This document shows positions 1-7,981 of a stretch of DNA of 34,993 nt, one piece after another. Source of the stretch: Nonomuraea basaltis (GTDB lineage: Bacteria > Actinomycetota > Actinomycetes > Streptosporangiales > Streptosporangiaceae). The notes below the pieces were generated by a model. It worked only from the letters and a program-made list of their open reading frames with translations. It made no database searches and was not told the origin of the DNA. The stretch covers positions 1-34,993 of the forward strand of contig NZ_VCJS01000129.1 of the NCBI RefSeq assembly GCF_005893125.1. The letters are read 5' to 3'. Each line of letters begins with the position of its first letter. The first letter of the stretch is position 1. The position numbers and the translations under genes were made by a program.

Positions 1-12
1 AGATGTCTTAGG

Positions 13-46
13 GTCTCGTGGGCTCGGAGATGGGTATAAGAGACAG
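13..46 (+). other. Nextera sequencing adapter (untrimmed)
   Basis: Positions 13-27 match the Nextera read-2 adapter stem, and 28-46 match the 19-bp Tn5 mosaic end with one mismatch (a G where the mosaic end has T). Bases 1-12 are probably adapter debris too. This is library-preparation sequence, not genome, so genomic DNA starts at about 47. Confidence 0.93.
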
Positions 47-58
47 GTTGGGGGTGGG

Positions 59-199
59 TCAGGTGTCGGTGTCGGGGTAGCCGAAGACGTCGTCGAGCGG
101 CACGTTGAACACCCGGGCGATCTGGAAGGCCACCTCCAGCGACGGCGAGCCTTCGCCATGGCCAGGCGGAGCGGGACGATCGCCGCGACGCTCATGACA
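59..199 (-). pseudogene. Deleted second copy of the membrane-protein/Xre gene pair
   Basis: The minus strand here ends with a peptide tail (SPSLEVAFQIARVFNVPLDD and on to FGYPDTDT) nearly identical to the last 29 residues of the intact Xre protein at 1105-1329. Directly upstream, in another frame, lies DNA matching the middle of the neighbouring membrane protein (VMSVAAIVPL; the intact copy reads VMSIAAIVPL). The end of the membrane gene and the helix-turn-helix half of the Xre gene are therefore missing, and the two remaining pieces are joined out of frame. It is best read as the remains of a tandem duplication. No function is expected. Confidence 0.75.
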
Positions 200-265
200 T
201 ACCTCCGTCATGACCACGCTGCTGTTCGCCGCGACCGGAGTGTGGCTCCTGCGCCGGCGCAGCCG

Positions 266-293
266 GGCCGGGTCGGGTGGAGCCGACCCGGCC
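266..293 (-). terminator. GC-rich hairpin after the DUF4386 gene
   Basis: Perfect 11-bp inverted repeat (266-276 and 283-293, arm GGCCGGGTCGG) with a 6-nt loop. It lies 25 bp beyond the stop codon of the minus-strand gene at 318-1025. There is no T-tract, as is common for actinomycete terminators, so the assignment rests on stem strength and position. Confidence 0.6.
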
Positions 294-317
294 ACAGCGG
301 CGCTTTCGCGGTCAGGG

Positions 318-1025
318 TTACGCGGCAGCGACGGCGGCGGGACGGTCGCGCTGCGGGGCCTTGACGCCCTTCATGAGCAGCCAGAGGATCATCGATACCT
401 CCGCGATGGCGGCCGGGGTGGCGACAAAGGGGCTCAGCGCCGCGCCCAGGTCGGGGGCGGTGAACCGGGCGAACGTGTCGACGAGGTAGCCGAAGCAGCC
501 AACCATGAGCAGTACGCCGATCACGCGCGGGATCATGCCCGACCGGTAGACGAGGTAGCCCATCGGCAGCAGCCACAGGCCGAAGAAGATCTGCGTCATC
601 AGGTACCCGTGGTGGTGCAGGTCGAGCATGAGCAGCACCAGTGCGTCGGATCCCTGGGCGCCGAAGGCGCTCGTGTAGGCGGCGTCGCTCACGTGCAGCG
701 CCTGGAACTGGTGAGTCAGGTTGAGGGCCATCATGGCGGCAGCGACCGCCAGGAAGGCCACCATCGCCCGGGCGGCGTTGGCGTGCACGTGTTTGAGCAG
801 CAGGTACAGGGCCATGGCCGTCAACAACCCGGTCACGGTAGTGACGAGGTCGGCCACGACGCTGGCCCGAACGAGGTCGGCATGGGTCGCGACGTTCTTC
901 GCGGTCGTGGCGGCGTCGCCGGCCTTATACACCGTGACGCGCACGATCTCGGCGAAGGCGCCGCCGATGCCGACGATGAGGTAGAGCAGTCCCGCGATAC
1001 GGGCGAGGCGTTGAGGGGCGTGCAC
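318..1025 (-). CDS. DUF4386 family integral membrane protein
   Basis: This 235-residue protein has about six hydrophobic segments. Its opening (RLARIAGLLYLIVGIGGAFAE) is typical of DUF4386 membrane proteins, a family of unknown biochemical role. The GTG start at 1025 is supported by a strong ribosome-binding site, AAGGAGG, five bases upstream on the minus strand. The internal loop around residues 105-150 contains an LDLHHHGY motif, and the C-terminus is short and cytoplasmic-looking with basic residues. The gene lies downstream of the Xre/membrane pair on the same strand and may be co-transcribed, although the 79-bp gap leaves room for its own promoter. A hairpin at 266-293 probably ends the transcript. 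The family call is fairly sure; function is unknown. Confidence 0.8.
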   Translation of the reverse strand: MHAPQRLARIAGLLYLIVGIGGAFAEIVRVTVYKAGDAATTAKNVATHADLVRASVVADLVTTVTGLLTAMALYLLLKHVHANAARAMVAFLAVAAAMMALNLTHQFQALHVSDAAYTSAFGAQGSDALVLLMLDLHHHGYLMTQIFFGLWLLPMGYLVYRSGMIPRVIGVLLMVGCFGYLVDTFARFTAPDLGAALSPFVATPAAIAEVSMILWLLMKGVKAPQRDRPAAVAAA

Positions 1026-1104
1026 GGCTTCCTCCTTGATTTCGGGCGTGACGGGCCAGGCCCGCGAGGCGATCTCCTCGCGCGCCGGGTGCGGTTGTGG
1101 GTGG

Positions 1105-1329
1105 TTAGTCCTCGGAGCCGGGGTACTGGAAGACGTCGTCGAGCGGCACGTTGAAGACGCGGGCTATCTGGAAGGCCATCTCCAGCGACGGCGAGTAGCG
1201 GCCCTGCTCGATGGCGATGATGGTCTGCCGGGTTACCCCGACGCGGTCGGCCAGCTGCGCCTGCGTCATCTCGCCGTTCGCGAACCGCAGGGCTCGGATC
1301 GAGTTCGTGACCTTCGTGGGTTTGACCAT
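1105..1329 (-). CDS. Small Xre-family HTH regulator
   Basis: A 74-residue protein that is nearly all helix-turn-helix. Residues 22-44 (TQAQLADRVGVTRQTIIAIE) form the HTH_3 fold, followed by the conserved RYSPSLEMAFQIARVFNVPLDD helix region (residues 44-66). Proteins of this size are usually autoregulatory repressors of a two-gene unit with a membrane protein. That is the layout here: the start codon follows the stop of the membrane gene at 1332 by two bases, so the genes are co-transcribed. The ATG at 1329 is preferred over longer readings because upstream sequence in this frame is the out-of-frame shadow of the membrane gene. Targets are unknown; its own promoter (about 1752-1830) is the obvious candidate. 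Confidence 0.9.
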   Translation of the reverse strand: MVKPTKVTNSIRALRFANGEMTQAQLADRVGVTRQTIIAIEQGRYSPSLEMAFQIARVFNVPLDDVFQYPGSED

Positions 1330-1331
1330 GG

Positions 1332-1751
1332 CTAGAAGCCCCGGCGGTACAAGACGATCTTCGCGATCGACGAGGCGAGCGTGGCCAGGACGAACGCCAG
1401 GTACAGCGCGTTGGCGATCCAGAAGTGGGCGGCCTCCGCCATGGCCAGGGCGAGCGGGACGATCGCGGCGATGCTCATGACGTAGAACCCGACGTAGTCG
1501 CCCAGCCGGTGGATCTGCCGGTCGCGCTCGTCGGTCCGGCCGGCCTCCCTCGGCGAGGCGATGGCGGCTGCGATGCTGGCGACGATGCCCAGGCCGATCC
1601 CGGCACCGATGGCAATGAGCATCGGCCGCACATAGGCGATCCGCGCGACGTCCGCGCCCGGCACCTTCGACAGGACGGTGACGAAGTAGACCGCGGCGAC
1701 GCCGACGCCGACCACGACGTAGATCCACGAACGTTTCTCTTCGGAGGACAT
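1332..1751 (-). CDS. Small four-helix membrane protein paired with Xre
   Basis: A 139-residue protein with four predicted transmembrane segments (about residues 9-30, 42-64, 88-108 and 111-133) and a charged cytoplasmic loop, SPREAGRTDERDRQIHRLGD, between helices 2 and 3. The TDERDR motif before helix 3 is typical of DUF2178-like membrane proteins that sit in two-gene operons with a small Xre regulator. The start ATG has GGGAG six bases upstream. The function of such proteins is not established. A damaged second copy is present at the left edge of the window. Confidence 0.75.
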   Translation of the reverse strand: MSSEEKRSWIYVVVGVGVAAVYFVTVLSKVPGADVARIAYVRPMLIAIGAGIGLGIVASIAAAIASPREAGRTDERDRQIHRLGDYVGFYVMSIAAIVPLALAMAEAAHFWIANALYLAFVLATLASSIAKIVLYRRGF

Positions 1752-1830
1752 GTCCCACTCCCATGTACAAAAACTTTGACATTCTCAAGGTAAAACAGCG
1801 CTGACATGATGTCTAGAATTTTTTACCATG
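1752..1830. promoter_or_regulatory. AT-rich intergenic control region
   Basis: This stretch is strikingly AT-rich for the window and lies upstream of the minus-strand membrane/Xre operon. It contains a TTGACA-like hexamer (1776-1781, plus strand) and an 11-bp palindrome, GACATGATGTC (1803-1813), that could be a regulator site. No convincing -10 partner could be fixed for either strand, so exact promoters are not called. Confidence 0.4.
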
Positions 1831-1861
1831 ATGTTCCGGCCGCACGCCCCAAACAAGCTGA

Positions 1862-2090
1862 ACCGAGGCGGCGATGGCCGAGTTGCGGTACACGCCCAAC
1901 GCCCTGGCCCGCGGGCTTCGCAGCCGTGGGAGCAAGATCATCGCCCTGGTGTTCCCCAGCCGGGGTCGGGGGATCGATATCAGCAGCCTCGGGTACCTCC
2001 TCGGCGCCTCCGACCATGCCCAGTCGATGGACTACCGCCTGCTGCTGTGGACCACGGAGACCGATTCCCTCGCTGCACTGCCGCCTCAGG
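1862..2090 (+). pseudogene. LacI-family repressor fragment
   Basis: The reading frame through ATG 1874 gives MAELRYTPNALARGLRSRGS, the standard sequence that joins the LacI-type DNA-binding domain to the sensor domain. It continues with IIALVFPS and a sensor-like LLLWTTETDSLAAL. The helix-turn-helix half is missing (in-frame stop at 1859-1861). After about 2090 the frame loses resemblance and most of the sensor domain is absent. It is a relic, not a functional gene. It is not a broken start of the intact LacI gene at 2172, which has its own complete N-terminus, so two different LacI genes once lay here. Confidence 0.8.
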
Positions 2091-2142
2091 TGTCGGTTTC
2101 ATTTCTCACTCTTGACACTGTGAGGCTGACGGTGGTTTGGTC

Positions 2143-2156
2143 CTGATACGTATCAG
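2143..2156. promoter_or_regulatory. LacI-type operator upstream of lacI
   Basis: A perfect 14-bp palindrome, CTGATACGTATCAG, centred on CG as is usual for LacI-family operators. It lies 16 bp before the LacI start codon and downstream of a TTGACA hexamer (2112-2117). A related site (3238-3251) precedes the binding-protein gene and matches at 11 of 14 positions, suggesting autoregulation plus control of the transport operon. Confidence 0.75.
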
Positions 2157-2171
2157 AGGAAAGAAGCACAC

Positions 2172-3197
2172 ATGCGAGGCAAGCCGAGTCAGCGGGACAT
2201 CGCCCGGGTTGCCGGGATCTCCCAGGCCACGGTGTCCGTCGTGCTCAACGGCAAGGCGGACGAGTACGGCATAGCAGCGGCCACCCAGGACAAGGTCCGT
2301 GAGGCCATGCGGCAGTTGAACTACGTGCCGGACGTGGCGGGCCGGTCTCTGCGCGGCGGGCGCAACGGCCTGATCGGCGTGCACACCTACGAGCGGGTCT
2401 TCCCGGTGCGCGCCGACGATTATTACCACGAGTTCCTGGTGGGGATCGAGGAGAAGGCGGTCGAGATGGGGCAGGACCTCGTGCTGTTCGCCTCGACCCA
2501 GCGCGAAGACGGCACCCGCAGCATCTACGGCGCCGGGTCCAACCGGCTACGGCTCGCCGACGGGGCGATCATCCTGGGTCTCGAGCGCAAGGACGAGGAG
2601 CTGAGCCGGCTCGCGGCGGAGGGTTTCCCGTTCGTCTTCATAGGGCGGCGTGACATCCCCGGTGCGCAGGTGCCGTACGTGGCGGCGGACTACGCAGGGG
2701 CGATCTCCGGCGTGGTGGCGGAGCTGTCGTCGTGCGGCCACGAGCGGGTGGGTTATCTGGGCGGTGTGCTGCGGCGCGGCCCGCAGGAGGAGCGCAGGGA
2801 GGCGTTCGGCCGGTTCGCCGGACGCGCGAGGATGCGGGTGGAGCTGGAGGCGCTGCTGGCGCCCGAGGCGGTGACCGGCGCGTGGCTGCGCGAGGTGCTG
2901 GGCGCCGGGGTGACCGCTCTGGTCGTGGAGAGCTTCGAGCTGGCGGGCGCCGTCGCCATCACGGCCGCGCAGCAAGGCGTCCGGATCCCCGGGGACCTGT
3001 CGGCGGTCTGCCTCGACCTGCCGCCGGCGGCGGGCCCGGCCGCCGGCTGGAGTCATATCGCGGTGCCCCGGCGGGAGATGGGCGCGCGGGCGGTCGAGTT
3101 GCTGCTCGGCCTGCTCGACGGCCGGGTGCCGACGGATCGGCACGAGATCGTGCCCTGCGCGCCGCTGACTCCGGGCACTGTCGGCCTTACTAGTTGA
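2172..3197 (+). CDS. LacI-family transcriptional regulator of the sugar operon
   Basis: A 341-residue protein of typical LacI length. Residues 7-27 (QRDIARVAGISQATVSVVLNG) are the helix-turn-helix, residues 50-62 (LNYVPDVAGRSLR) the hinge helix, and the rest a periplasmic-binding-protein-like sensor domain (IGVHTYERVF, then ADGAIILGL). The start has GAGGAAAG about nine bases upstream. It is transcribed in the same direction as the transport operon and separated from it by 62 bp holding a second operator. Expected role: repression of the operon until a sugar derived from the imported glycan binds. The ligand cannot be read from sequence; a manno-configured sugar is suggested only by the GH2 gene downstream. 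Confidence 0.92.
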   Translation: MRGKPSQRDIARVAGISQATVSVVLNGKADEYGIAAATQDKVREAMRQLNYVPDVAGRSLRGGRNGLIGVHTYERVFPVRADDYYHEFLVGIEEKAVEMGQDLVLFASTQREDGTRSIYGAGSNRLRLADGAIILGLERKDEELSRLAAEGFPFVFIGRRDIPGAQVPYVAADYAGAISGVVAELSSCGHERVGYLGGVLRRGPQEERREAFGRFAGRARMRVELEALLAPEAVTGAWLREVLGAGVTALVVESFELAGAVAITAAQQGVRIPGDLSAVCLDLPPAAGPAAGWSHIAVPRREMGARAVELLLGLLDGRVPTDRHEIVPCAPLTPGTVGLTS

Positions 3198-3237
3198 ACC
3201 ACCACCAAAGCTGCGGCGAGCGCGGCGACGCATCGAT

Positions 3238-3251
3238 CTAATACGAATTAG
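3238..3251. promoter_or_regulatory. LacI-type operator upstream of the transport operon
   Basis: CTAATACGAATTAG is a near-palindrome with perfect 5-bp arms, matching the 2143-2156 palindrome at 11 of 14 positions with the same length and central CG. It overlaps the ribosome-binding site region (AGGAG) of the binding-protein gene, so a bound repressor would block transcription directly. Confidence 0.7.
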
Positions 3252-3259
3252 GAGCGGAC

Positions 3260-4561
3260 ATGGCAGACAGATACCGTCGTTGGGCGGCCGGAGCCGGTTT
3301 CGTGCTTCTCACCGGCTGCGGACTGGGCGGCGGCGCGCAGGACGCGGGCACACCTGCGGACAACGCCATCGCCGTATGGTTCCCCGGCACGAACCAGACC
3401 GAGATCGACCTGGTCACCAAGACCATCGCGCCGAGATTCGAGAAGGAGACCGGCGCCAAGGTCAGCGTGACCTTCCTCGACTGGGGGGACCTGTCGACCA
3501 AGCTCAACGCCGCCTTCGCCGCCGGTACGGCACCCGACGTCTTCGGCCACGGCCCGGCCGCGGTCGCCGACTTCGTCTCCAACGACCGGCTCGAGCCACT
3601 GACCCCCTATGTGGCCAAGCTCAGCGCGCAGGACCGCGACGATCTGGCGAACGCCCTACCCGGAGGCCAGGTGAGCGGCACCCAATACCTGATGCCGCTG
3701 TCCATGCAGGGCAACCTCATCGCCTACCGGGCCGGCGACTTCACCGCGGCGGGGCTCGACCCCGCCAAGCCGCCCGCCACCTGGGAGGACGTCAAGGAGG
3801 CGGCGAAGAAGCTGACCAAGCGTGACGGCGACAAGATCACACATGCCGGGCTGCTGCTCCCCAGTCACCCGATCGGGCGCCAGCAGACTTTCGCGAGCCT
3901 GCTCGGCTCAGCGGGCGGCGAGCAGCTCAGCGCCGACGGCAAGACCGTCGCGTTCGACTCGCCCGCCGGGGTCAAGGCACTCGACTACTTCGTCTCCGTC
4001 TACCAGGGGCCCGACGCCGTGGCGAACCAGCTCGGCGTCAACTACCAGGACATGCCGACCGCGCAGCAACCGCTGGTCACGGGGGACGCCTCGATGGCGG
4101 TGCTGGCGCCGCAGACCGTCCAGCAGATGATCAAGGCCAACCCGGACCTCGACGTACGGGTCATGCCGGTGCCCAAGTTCGAGGGCGCGTCGGAAGGCGT
4201 CGCCGTCGGCGGGGCGGGCCCTGGACTGATGATCAACAAGGACAGCCGGCAGAAGGAGCTGGCCTGGAAGTTCATCTCCTACATGATCTCTTCAACGACC
4301 AGCCTGGAGTACACGCAGGGCATCGGAGGGATCCCGGCCCGCGTCTCGGCAGCCGACAGCGCCTACGTCAAGGGCAGCCCGGTCATCCAGGCCTACGTCG
4401 CGCAGGCCGCCCACTTCCGTCCCAACCCGAACGTCCCAGGCTGGACGCAGATCCGCGACACCATGGCCAAGCATCTGGAGCGGGCGCTCAACAAGAAGGC
4501 CGGCTCCGCGCAGGCGCTCCAAGAGGCCGCGGCCGAAGTCAAGAAGATCCGCAACGGCTGA
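3260..4561 (+). CDS. ABC sugar transporter substrate-binding lipoprotein
   Basis: A 433-residue extracytoplasmic binding protein of the carbohydrate ABC family (SBP type 1). The N-terminus has basic residues, a hydrophobic stretch and a lipobox LTGC with the lipidated Cys at residue 20, so the mature protein would be anchored on the outer face of the membrane. Conserved features include the AFAAGTAPDVFGHGPAAVADF segment (about residues 90-110) and a C-terminal WKFISYM region. AGGAG lies six bases before the ATG. The stop codon shares a base with the ATG of the first permease. It captures an oligosaccharide or monosaccharide and passes it to the two downstream permeases. Confidence 0.92.
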   Translation: MADRYRRWAAGAGFVLLTGCGLGGGAQDAGTPADNAIAVWFPGTNQTEIDLVTKTIAPRFEKETGAKVSVTFLDWGDLSTKLNAAFAAGTAPDVFGHGPAAVADFVSNDRLEPLTPYVAKLSAQDRDDLANALPGGQVSGTQYLMPLSMQGNLIAYRAGDFTAAGLDPAKPPATWEDVKEAAKKLTKRDGDKITHAGLLLPSHPIGRQQTFASLLGSAGGEQLSADGKTVAFDSPAGVKALDYFVSVYQGPDAVANQLGVNYQDMPTAQQPLVTGDASMAVLAPQTVQQMIKANPDLDVRVMPVPKFEGASEGVAVGGAGPGLMINKDSRQKELAWKFISYMISSTTSLEYTQGIGGIPARVSAADSAYVKGSPVIQAYVAQAAHFRPNPNVPGWTQIRDTMAKHLERALNKKAGSAQALQEAAAEVKKIRNG

Positions 4562-5484
4562 TGGCCACGCTCACCGAGGCCCCGCCACGCAGCGCGAGAC
4601 CCCACCGCGCACCGGTCCCGCGACGGTCGTCGCGGCGCTGGGCCGGGCTGCTGTTCGTGCTGCCGGCCGCGCTGTATCTGATCGTCTTTCAACTCGTCCC
4701 GGTCCTGTACGGGCTGGTCCTGAGCTTCACCCGCTACAGCCCGCTGAGCCGGTCGGGGCCGCAGCCCGTGGGGGCGGACAACTACGCCAGGTTGCTGGAC
4801 GACCCGGAGTTCGGCCAGGCCCTGCTGGTCACCGGGAAGTACGTGGCGTTGGTCCTGCCGTGCACGGTGGTCATCGCGCTCGGGCTGGCCCTGCTGGCCA
4901 AGCAGTCCTTCCGCGGTGTCGGGCTGTTCCGCTCCGCCCTGTACGTTCCGCACATCGTCTCGCTCACCGCGGTCAGCATGGTGTGGCTGTGGATGTACTC
5001 CCAGCACGGCCTCTTCAACGAGATCCTCGCCGGCCTCGGCCTGTCCGAGCAGAGCTGGCTGCTGGAGGAGGGCTCGGCGCTGAACGCCGCCGCCGCCATG
5101 CGGATCTGGAAGGCGCTCGGTGCCAACATGGTCCTCTTGCTGGCCGGGCTTCAGGCGATTCCGAGCGTGCTCTACGAAGCCGCCCGTGTGGACGGAGCCG
5201 GCGGCTGGCATGCCTTCCGCCACGTCACGCTGCCCGGGCTGCGGCCGATGCTCACCTACGTGATCGCCATGGACATCGTCTTCCTGGCCCAGGGCTTCGC
5301 CGAGATCTACGTCCTGACCAGGGGCGGGCCGCTCGGCAGCACCACGACGGTGAACTACCTGATCTACACCGAGGCGTTCCAGTACAACCGGTTCGGCAGC
5401 GCGTCGGCGATGGCGTTCGTCCTGTTCGCCTTCATCATCGCCTTCTCGTTCCTGGCTATCCGCGGCGTCGGGAGGCGCTCGTGA
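4561..5484 (+). CDS. ABC sugar transporter permease 1 (MalF-like)
   Basis: A 307-residue inner-membrane permease with six or so transmembrane helices and the EAA loop EAARVDGAGGWHAFRHVTLP at about residues 206-225, which contacts the ATPase. The N-terminal 30 residues are Arg/Pro-rich and cytoplasmic, as is usual for MalF-like subunits. The ATG overlaps the preceding stop by one base, and the end overlaps the next start by four bases (GTGA). It forms the channel with permease 2. No ATP-binding subunit is encoded in the operon; in actinomycetes a shared ATPase of the MsiK type normally supplies this. Confidence 0.93.
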   Translation: MATLTEAPPRSARPHRAPVPRRSSRRWAGLLFVLPAALYLIVFQLVPVLYGLVLSFTRYSPLSRSGPQPVGADNYARLLDDPEFGQALLVTGKYVALVLPCTVVIALGLALLAKQSFRGVGLFRSALYVPHIVSLTAVSMVWLWMYSQHGLFNEILAGLGLSEQSWLLEEGSALNAAAAMRIWKALGANMVLLLAGLQAIPSVLYEAARVDGAGGWHAFRHVTLPGLRPMLTYVIAMDIVFLAQGFAEIYVLTRGGPLGSTTTVNYLIYTEAFQYNRFGSASAMAFVLFAFIIAFSFLAIRGVGRRS

Positions 5485-6317
5485 ACAGGCTCACCCTGAC
5501 GATCGCGTCCGTCCTGGTGCTCATGCCGTTCCTGTGGATGATCAGCCTGGCGTTCACTCCGGAGCAGGACACCTTCGGCTCGATCGGGCTGATCCCGGCC
5601 CGGCCCACCGGGGAGAACTTCGCCACCGCCGTCGTCGACGCCCAGCTCGGCCGGGCGATGCTCAACTCCGCTCTCGTCACGGTGGTGGCCATGGTGACCA
5701 ACTGCCTGGCCGCCGTCGCGGCGGGTTACGCCTTCGCGCTGCTGCCGTTCCGGGGCGCCAACGCCCTGTTCTACACCCTGGTCTCCACCGCGGCGATCCC
5801 CGTCTCGGTGACCCTGATCCCGCTGTTTCTGATGACCAAGAGCATGCCCCTGATGGGCGGGAACGACCTCACGGGCACGGGCGGCACCGGGCTGCTCGAC
5901 ACCCTGGGCGGCGTCGTGCTGCCGTACCTCGTGCTGCCGATGAACATCTTCCTGGCCAGGCAGTACTTCAGCACCGCCGACCCCCACCTGGCCGAGGCGG
6001 CGAGGATGGACGGCGCGGGGGAGTGGCGGGTCTTCTGGCGCATCTACTTCCCGCTGGCGCGCCCGCTGGTGGCGGTCATCGCGATCTTCTCCTTCACCGC
6101 GGTCTGGGACGACTTCCTCTGGCCGCTCGTGGTGACCTCCTCCCAGGAGACCCAGACCGTCCAGCTCGCCCTGGCGCGGTTCCTGTCCACGGGCAACGTC
6201 CAGTACGGCCCGCTGATGGCCGGGGCCGTGCTGGTCACGCTGCCGGTCATCGCGGTCTTCCTGATCAACCAGCGCAGCTTCATCTCCGGACTCACCGACG
6301 GCAGCGTCAAGGGCTGA
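5481..6317 (+). CDS. ABC sugar transporter permease 2 (MalG-like)
   Basis: A 278-residue permease beginning at GTG 5481, preceded by GGAGG and overlapping the previous stop as GTGA. It has about six transmembrane helices, with PFLWMISLAF in helix 1, and the EAA motif EAARMDGAGEWRVFWRIYFP at about residues 176-195. The C-terminus, RSFISGLTDGSVKG, is the standard ending of MalG-type sugar permeases. Longer readings upstream in this frame run through the shadow of permease 1 and are not real. It is translationally coupled to permease 1 and completes the importer. Confidence 0.93.
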   Translation: MNRLTLTIASVLVLMPFLWMISLAFTPEQDTFGSIGLIPARPTGENFATAVVDAQLGRAMLNSALVTVVAMVTNCLAAVAAGYAFALLPFRGANALFYTLVSTAAIPVSVTLIPLFLMTKSMPLMGGNDLTGTGGTGLLDTLGGVVLPYLVLPMNIFLARQYFSTADPHLAEAARMDGAGEWRVFWRIYFPLARPLVAVIAIFSFTAVWDDFLWPLVVTSSQETQTVQLALARFLSTGNVQYGPLMAGAVLVTLPVIAVFLINQRSFISGLTDGSVKG

Positions 6318-6340
6318 CACCGTACCCGAAAGGTTGTTAT

Positions 6341-7981
6341 ATGCCGGAACTCGTCACCGACCTCGTCGTCATCGGGGGTGGTCTAGGCGGCACGGCCGCC
6401 GCGTTGACCGCCGCCCGGCTGGGACAGCGCGTGATTCTGGTCGAGCGGTCCGACTGGCTCGGCGGGCAGCTCACCGCCCAAGCGGTGCCCCCGGACGAGC
6501 ACCAGTGGATCGAGACGCCGCTGACCTCGCCCGGCTATCAGGAGTTGCGCCGCCGGATCCGCGACCACTACCGGCGCAACTACCCGCTGACCGACCAGGC
6601 CCGCGAGTGGGAGACCCTGAACCCGGGGTTCGGCAACGTCTCGCGGCTTTGCCACGAGCCGCGCGTGGCGGCGCTGGTCATCCAGGAGATGCTCTCCCCG
6701 CTGGTCGCCTCGGGCGCGCTGACCGTGCTGTCGCCGTACGAGGCGGTCGCCGCCGACCGCGACGGTGAGCTGATCAGCGCGGTCCGCGTGCGCGGCCTGC
6801 GCTCGGGCCAGGAGATCACACTGCGCGCGCCGCTGGTCGTGGACGCCACCGAGCTGGGGGAGCTGCTGGAGCTCGCGCGCGTCCCGTACGTCATCGGCGC
6901 GGAGAGCAGCCACGAATTCGGCGAGCTGCACGCACCGGCCGTCGCCGACCCGCTCGACCAGCAGGCCGTCAGCTGGTGTTGTGCCCTGGAATACCGTCCC
7001 GGGGAGGAGCACACCATCGACCGGCCCGCGGGGTACGCGCACTGGCGCGACACCGTCGACCCGCGCTGGCCCGGTCCCCAGCTCTCCTGGGACGACGTGG
7101 TGCCCGACCTGCTGACCCGCCGCACCCGCCCGCTGTTCGCCGGAGCGGACATCGAGGCGGCCGGAGCCGACGACCTGTGGCACTACCGGCGGATCCTGGC
7201 CCGCCGCAACCTGGAGCCTGGCTTCCCCGGCGGCGAGATCACCCTGGTCAACTGGCCGCAGATCGACTACTGGGAGCTCCCGCTCCTCGGAGTCGACGAC
7301 GACACCCGCACGCGTGCCTTCCAGGGCGCGCGCGAGCTGACCCTGTCGCTGGTGCACTGGATGCAGACCGAGGCGCCACGCCCGGACGGCGGCCACGGCT
7401 ATCCCGGGCTGAGGCTGCGCGGCGACGTCACCGGCACGGAGGACGGCCTGGCCAAGGAGGTCTACGTCCGCGAGTCACGCCGGATCAAGGCACTGTTCAC
7501 GGTCACCGAAGCGCACCTCGGGCGCGAGATGCGCGGAGCGGAGGCGGGGGCCGAAGTGTTCGACGACAGCGTCGGCATCGGCTACTACCGGATCGACCTG
7601 CACCCGAGCACCTCGGGCCGGACATACGTCGACATCGACTGCTTCCCGTTCCAGATCCCCCTCGGAGCGCTCCTGCCCCAAGGCACCGCCAACCTGCTGG
7701 CCGCCTGCAAGAACATCGGCACCACGCACATCACCAACGGCGCCTACCGCCTGCACCCGGTGGAATGGTCGATCGGCGAGGCGGCCGGAGCCCTGTCGGC
7801 GTTCTGCGCGCAGTCGCGCACCTCGCCGCAGGCAGTTCACGGGACCGCGCGGCTCCTGGCCGACTTCCAGCGGCTGCTGACCGACCGGCTCGGCATCAGC
7901 CTGGCCTGGCCCGAGGAGATCCGGGCCCCGCAGGCCCGCCACGACTCCATCCCCAAGGAGGTGACCGCACATGCGGGCTGA
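6341..7981 (+). CDS. FAD-dependent oxidoreductase (FAD_oxidored family)
   Basis: A 546-residue flavoprotein. Residues 6-35 hold the Rossmann FAD motif GGGLGGTAAALTAARLGQRV ending in an acidic residue (ILVER), followed by the family hallmark DWLGGQLTAQAVPPDEH. Further conserved blocks are SRLCHEPRVA, VDATELGELL and, near the C-terminus, AACKNIGTTHITNGAYRLHP. Members (FAD_oxidored, PF12831) are common in bacterial sugar-utilisation loci, but their substrate is mostly undefined. There is no export signal, so it should act in the cytoplasm, perhaps oxidising or rearranging an imported sugar. Start ATG 6341 follows the permease stop by 23 bp. Its last 11 bases overlap the GH2 gene, so coupling is likely. 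Confidence 0.88.
   Translation: MPELVTDLVVIGGGLGGTAAALTAARLGQRVILVERSDWLGGQLTAQAVPPDEHQWIETPLTSPGYQELRRRIRDHYRRNYPLTDQAREWETLNPGFGNVSRLCHEPRVAALVIQEMLSPLVASGALTVLSPYEAVAADRDGELISAVRVRGLRSGQEITLRAPLVVDATELGELLELARVPYVIGAESSHEFGELHAPAVADPLDQQAVSWCCALEYRPGEEHTIDRPAGYAHWRDTVDPRWPGPQLSWDDVVPDLLTRRTRPLFAGADIEAAGADDLWHYRRILARRNLEPGFPGGEITLVNWPQIDYWELPLLGVDDDTRTRAFQGARELTLSLVHWMQTEAPRPDGGHGYPGLRLRGDVTGTEDGLAKEVYVRESRRIKALFTVTEAHLGREMRGAEAGAEVFDDSVGIGYYRIDLHPSTSGRTYVDIDCFPFQIPLGALLPQGTANLLAACKNIGTTHITNGAYRLHPVEWSIGEAAGALSAFCAQSRTSPQAVHGTARLLADFQRLLTDRLGISLAWPEEIRAPQARHDSIPKEVTAHAG

Noticed and set aside
210..1154. 314-residue plus-strand open frame
   Set aside because: It is the Gln/His/Gly-rich antisense shadow of the DUF4386 gene, which has a good ribosome-binding site and membrane-protein composition.
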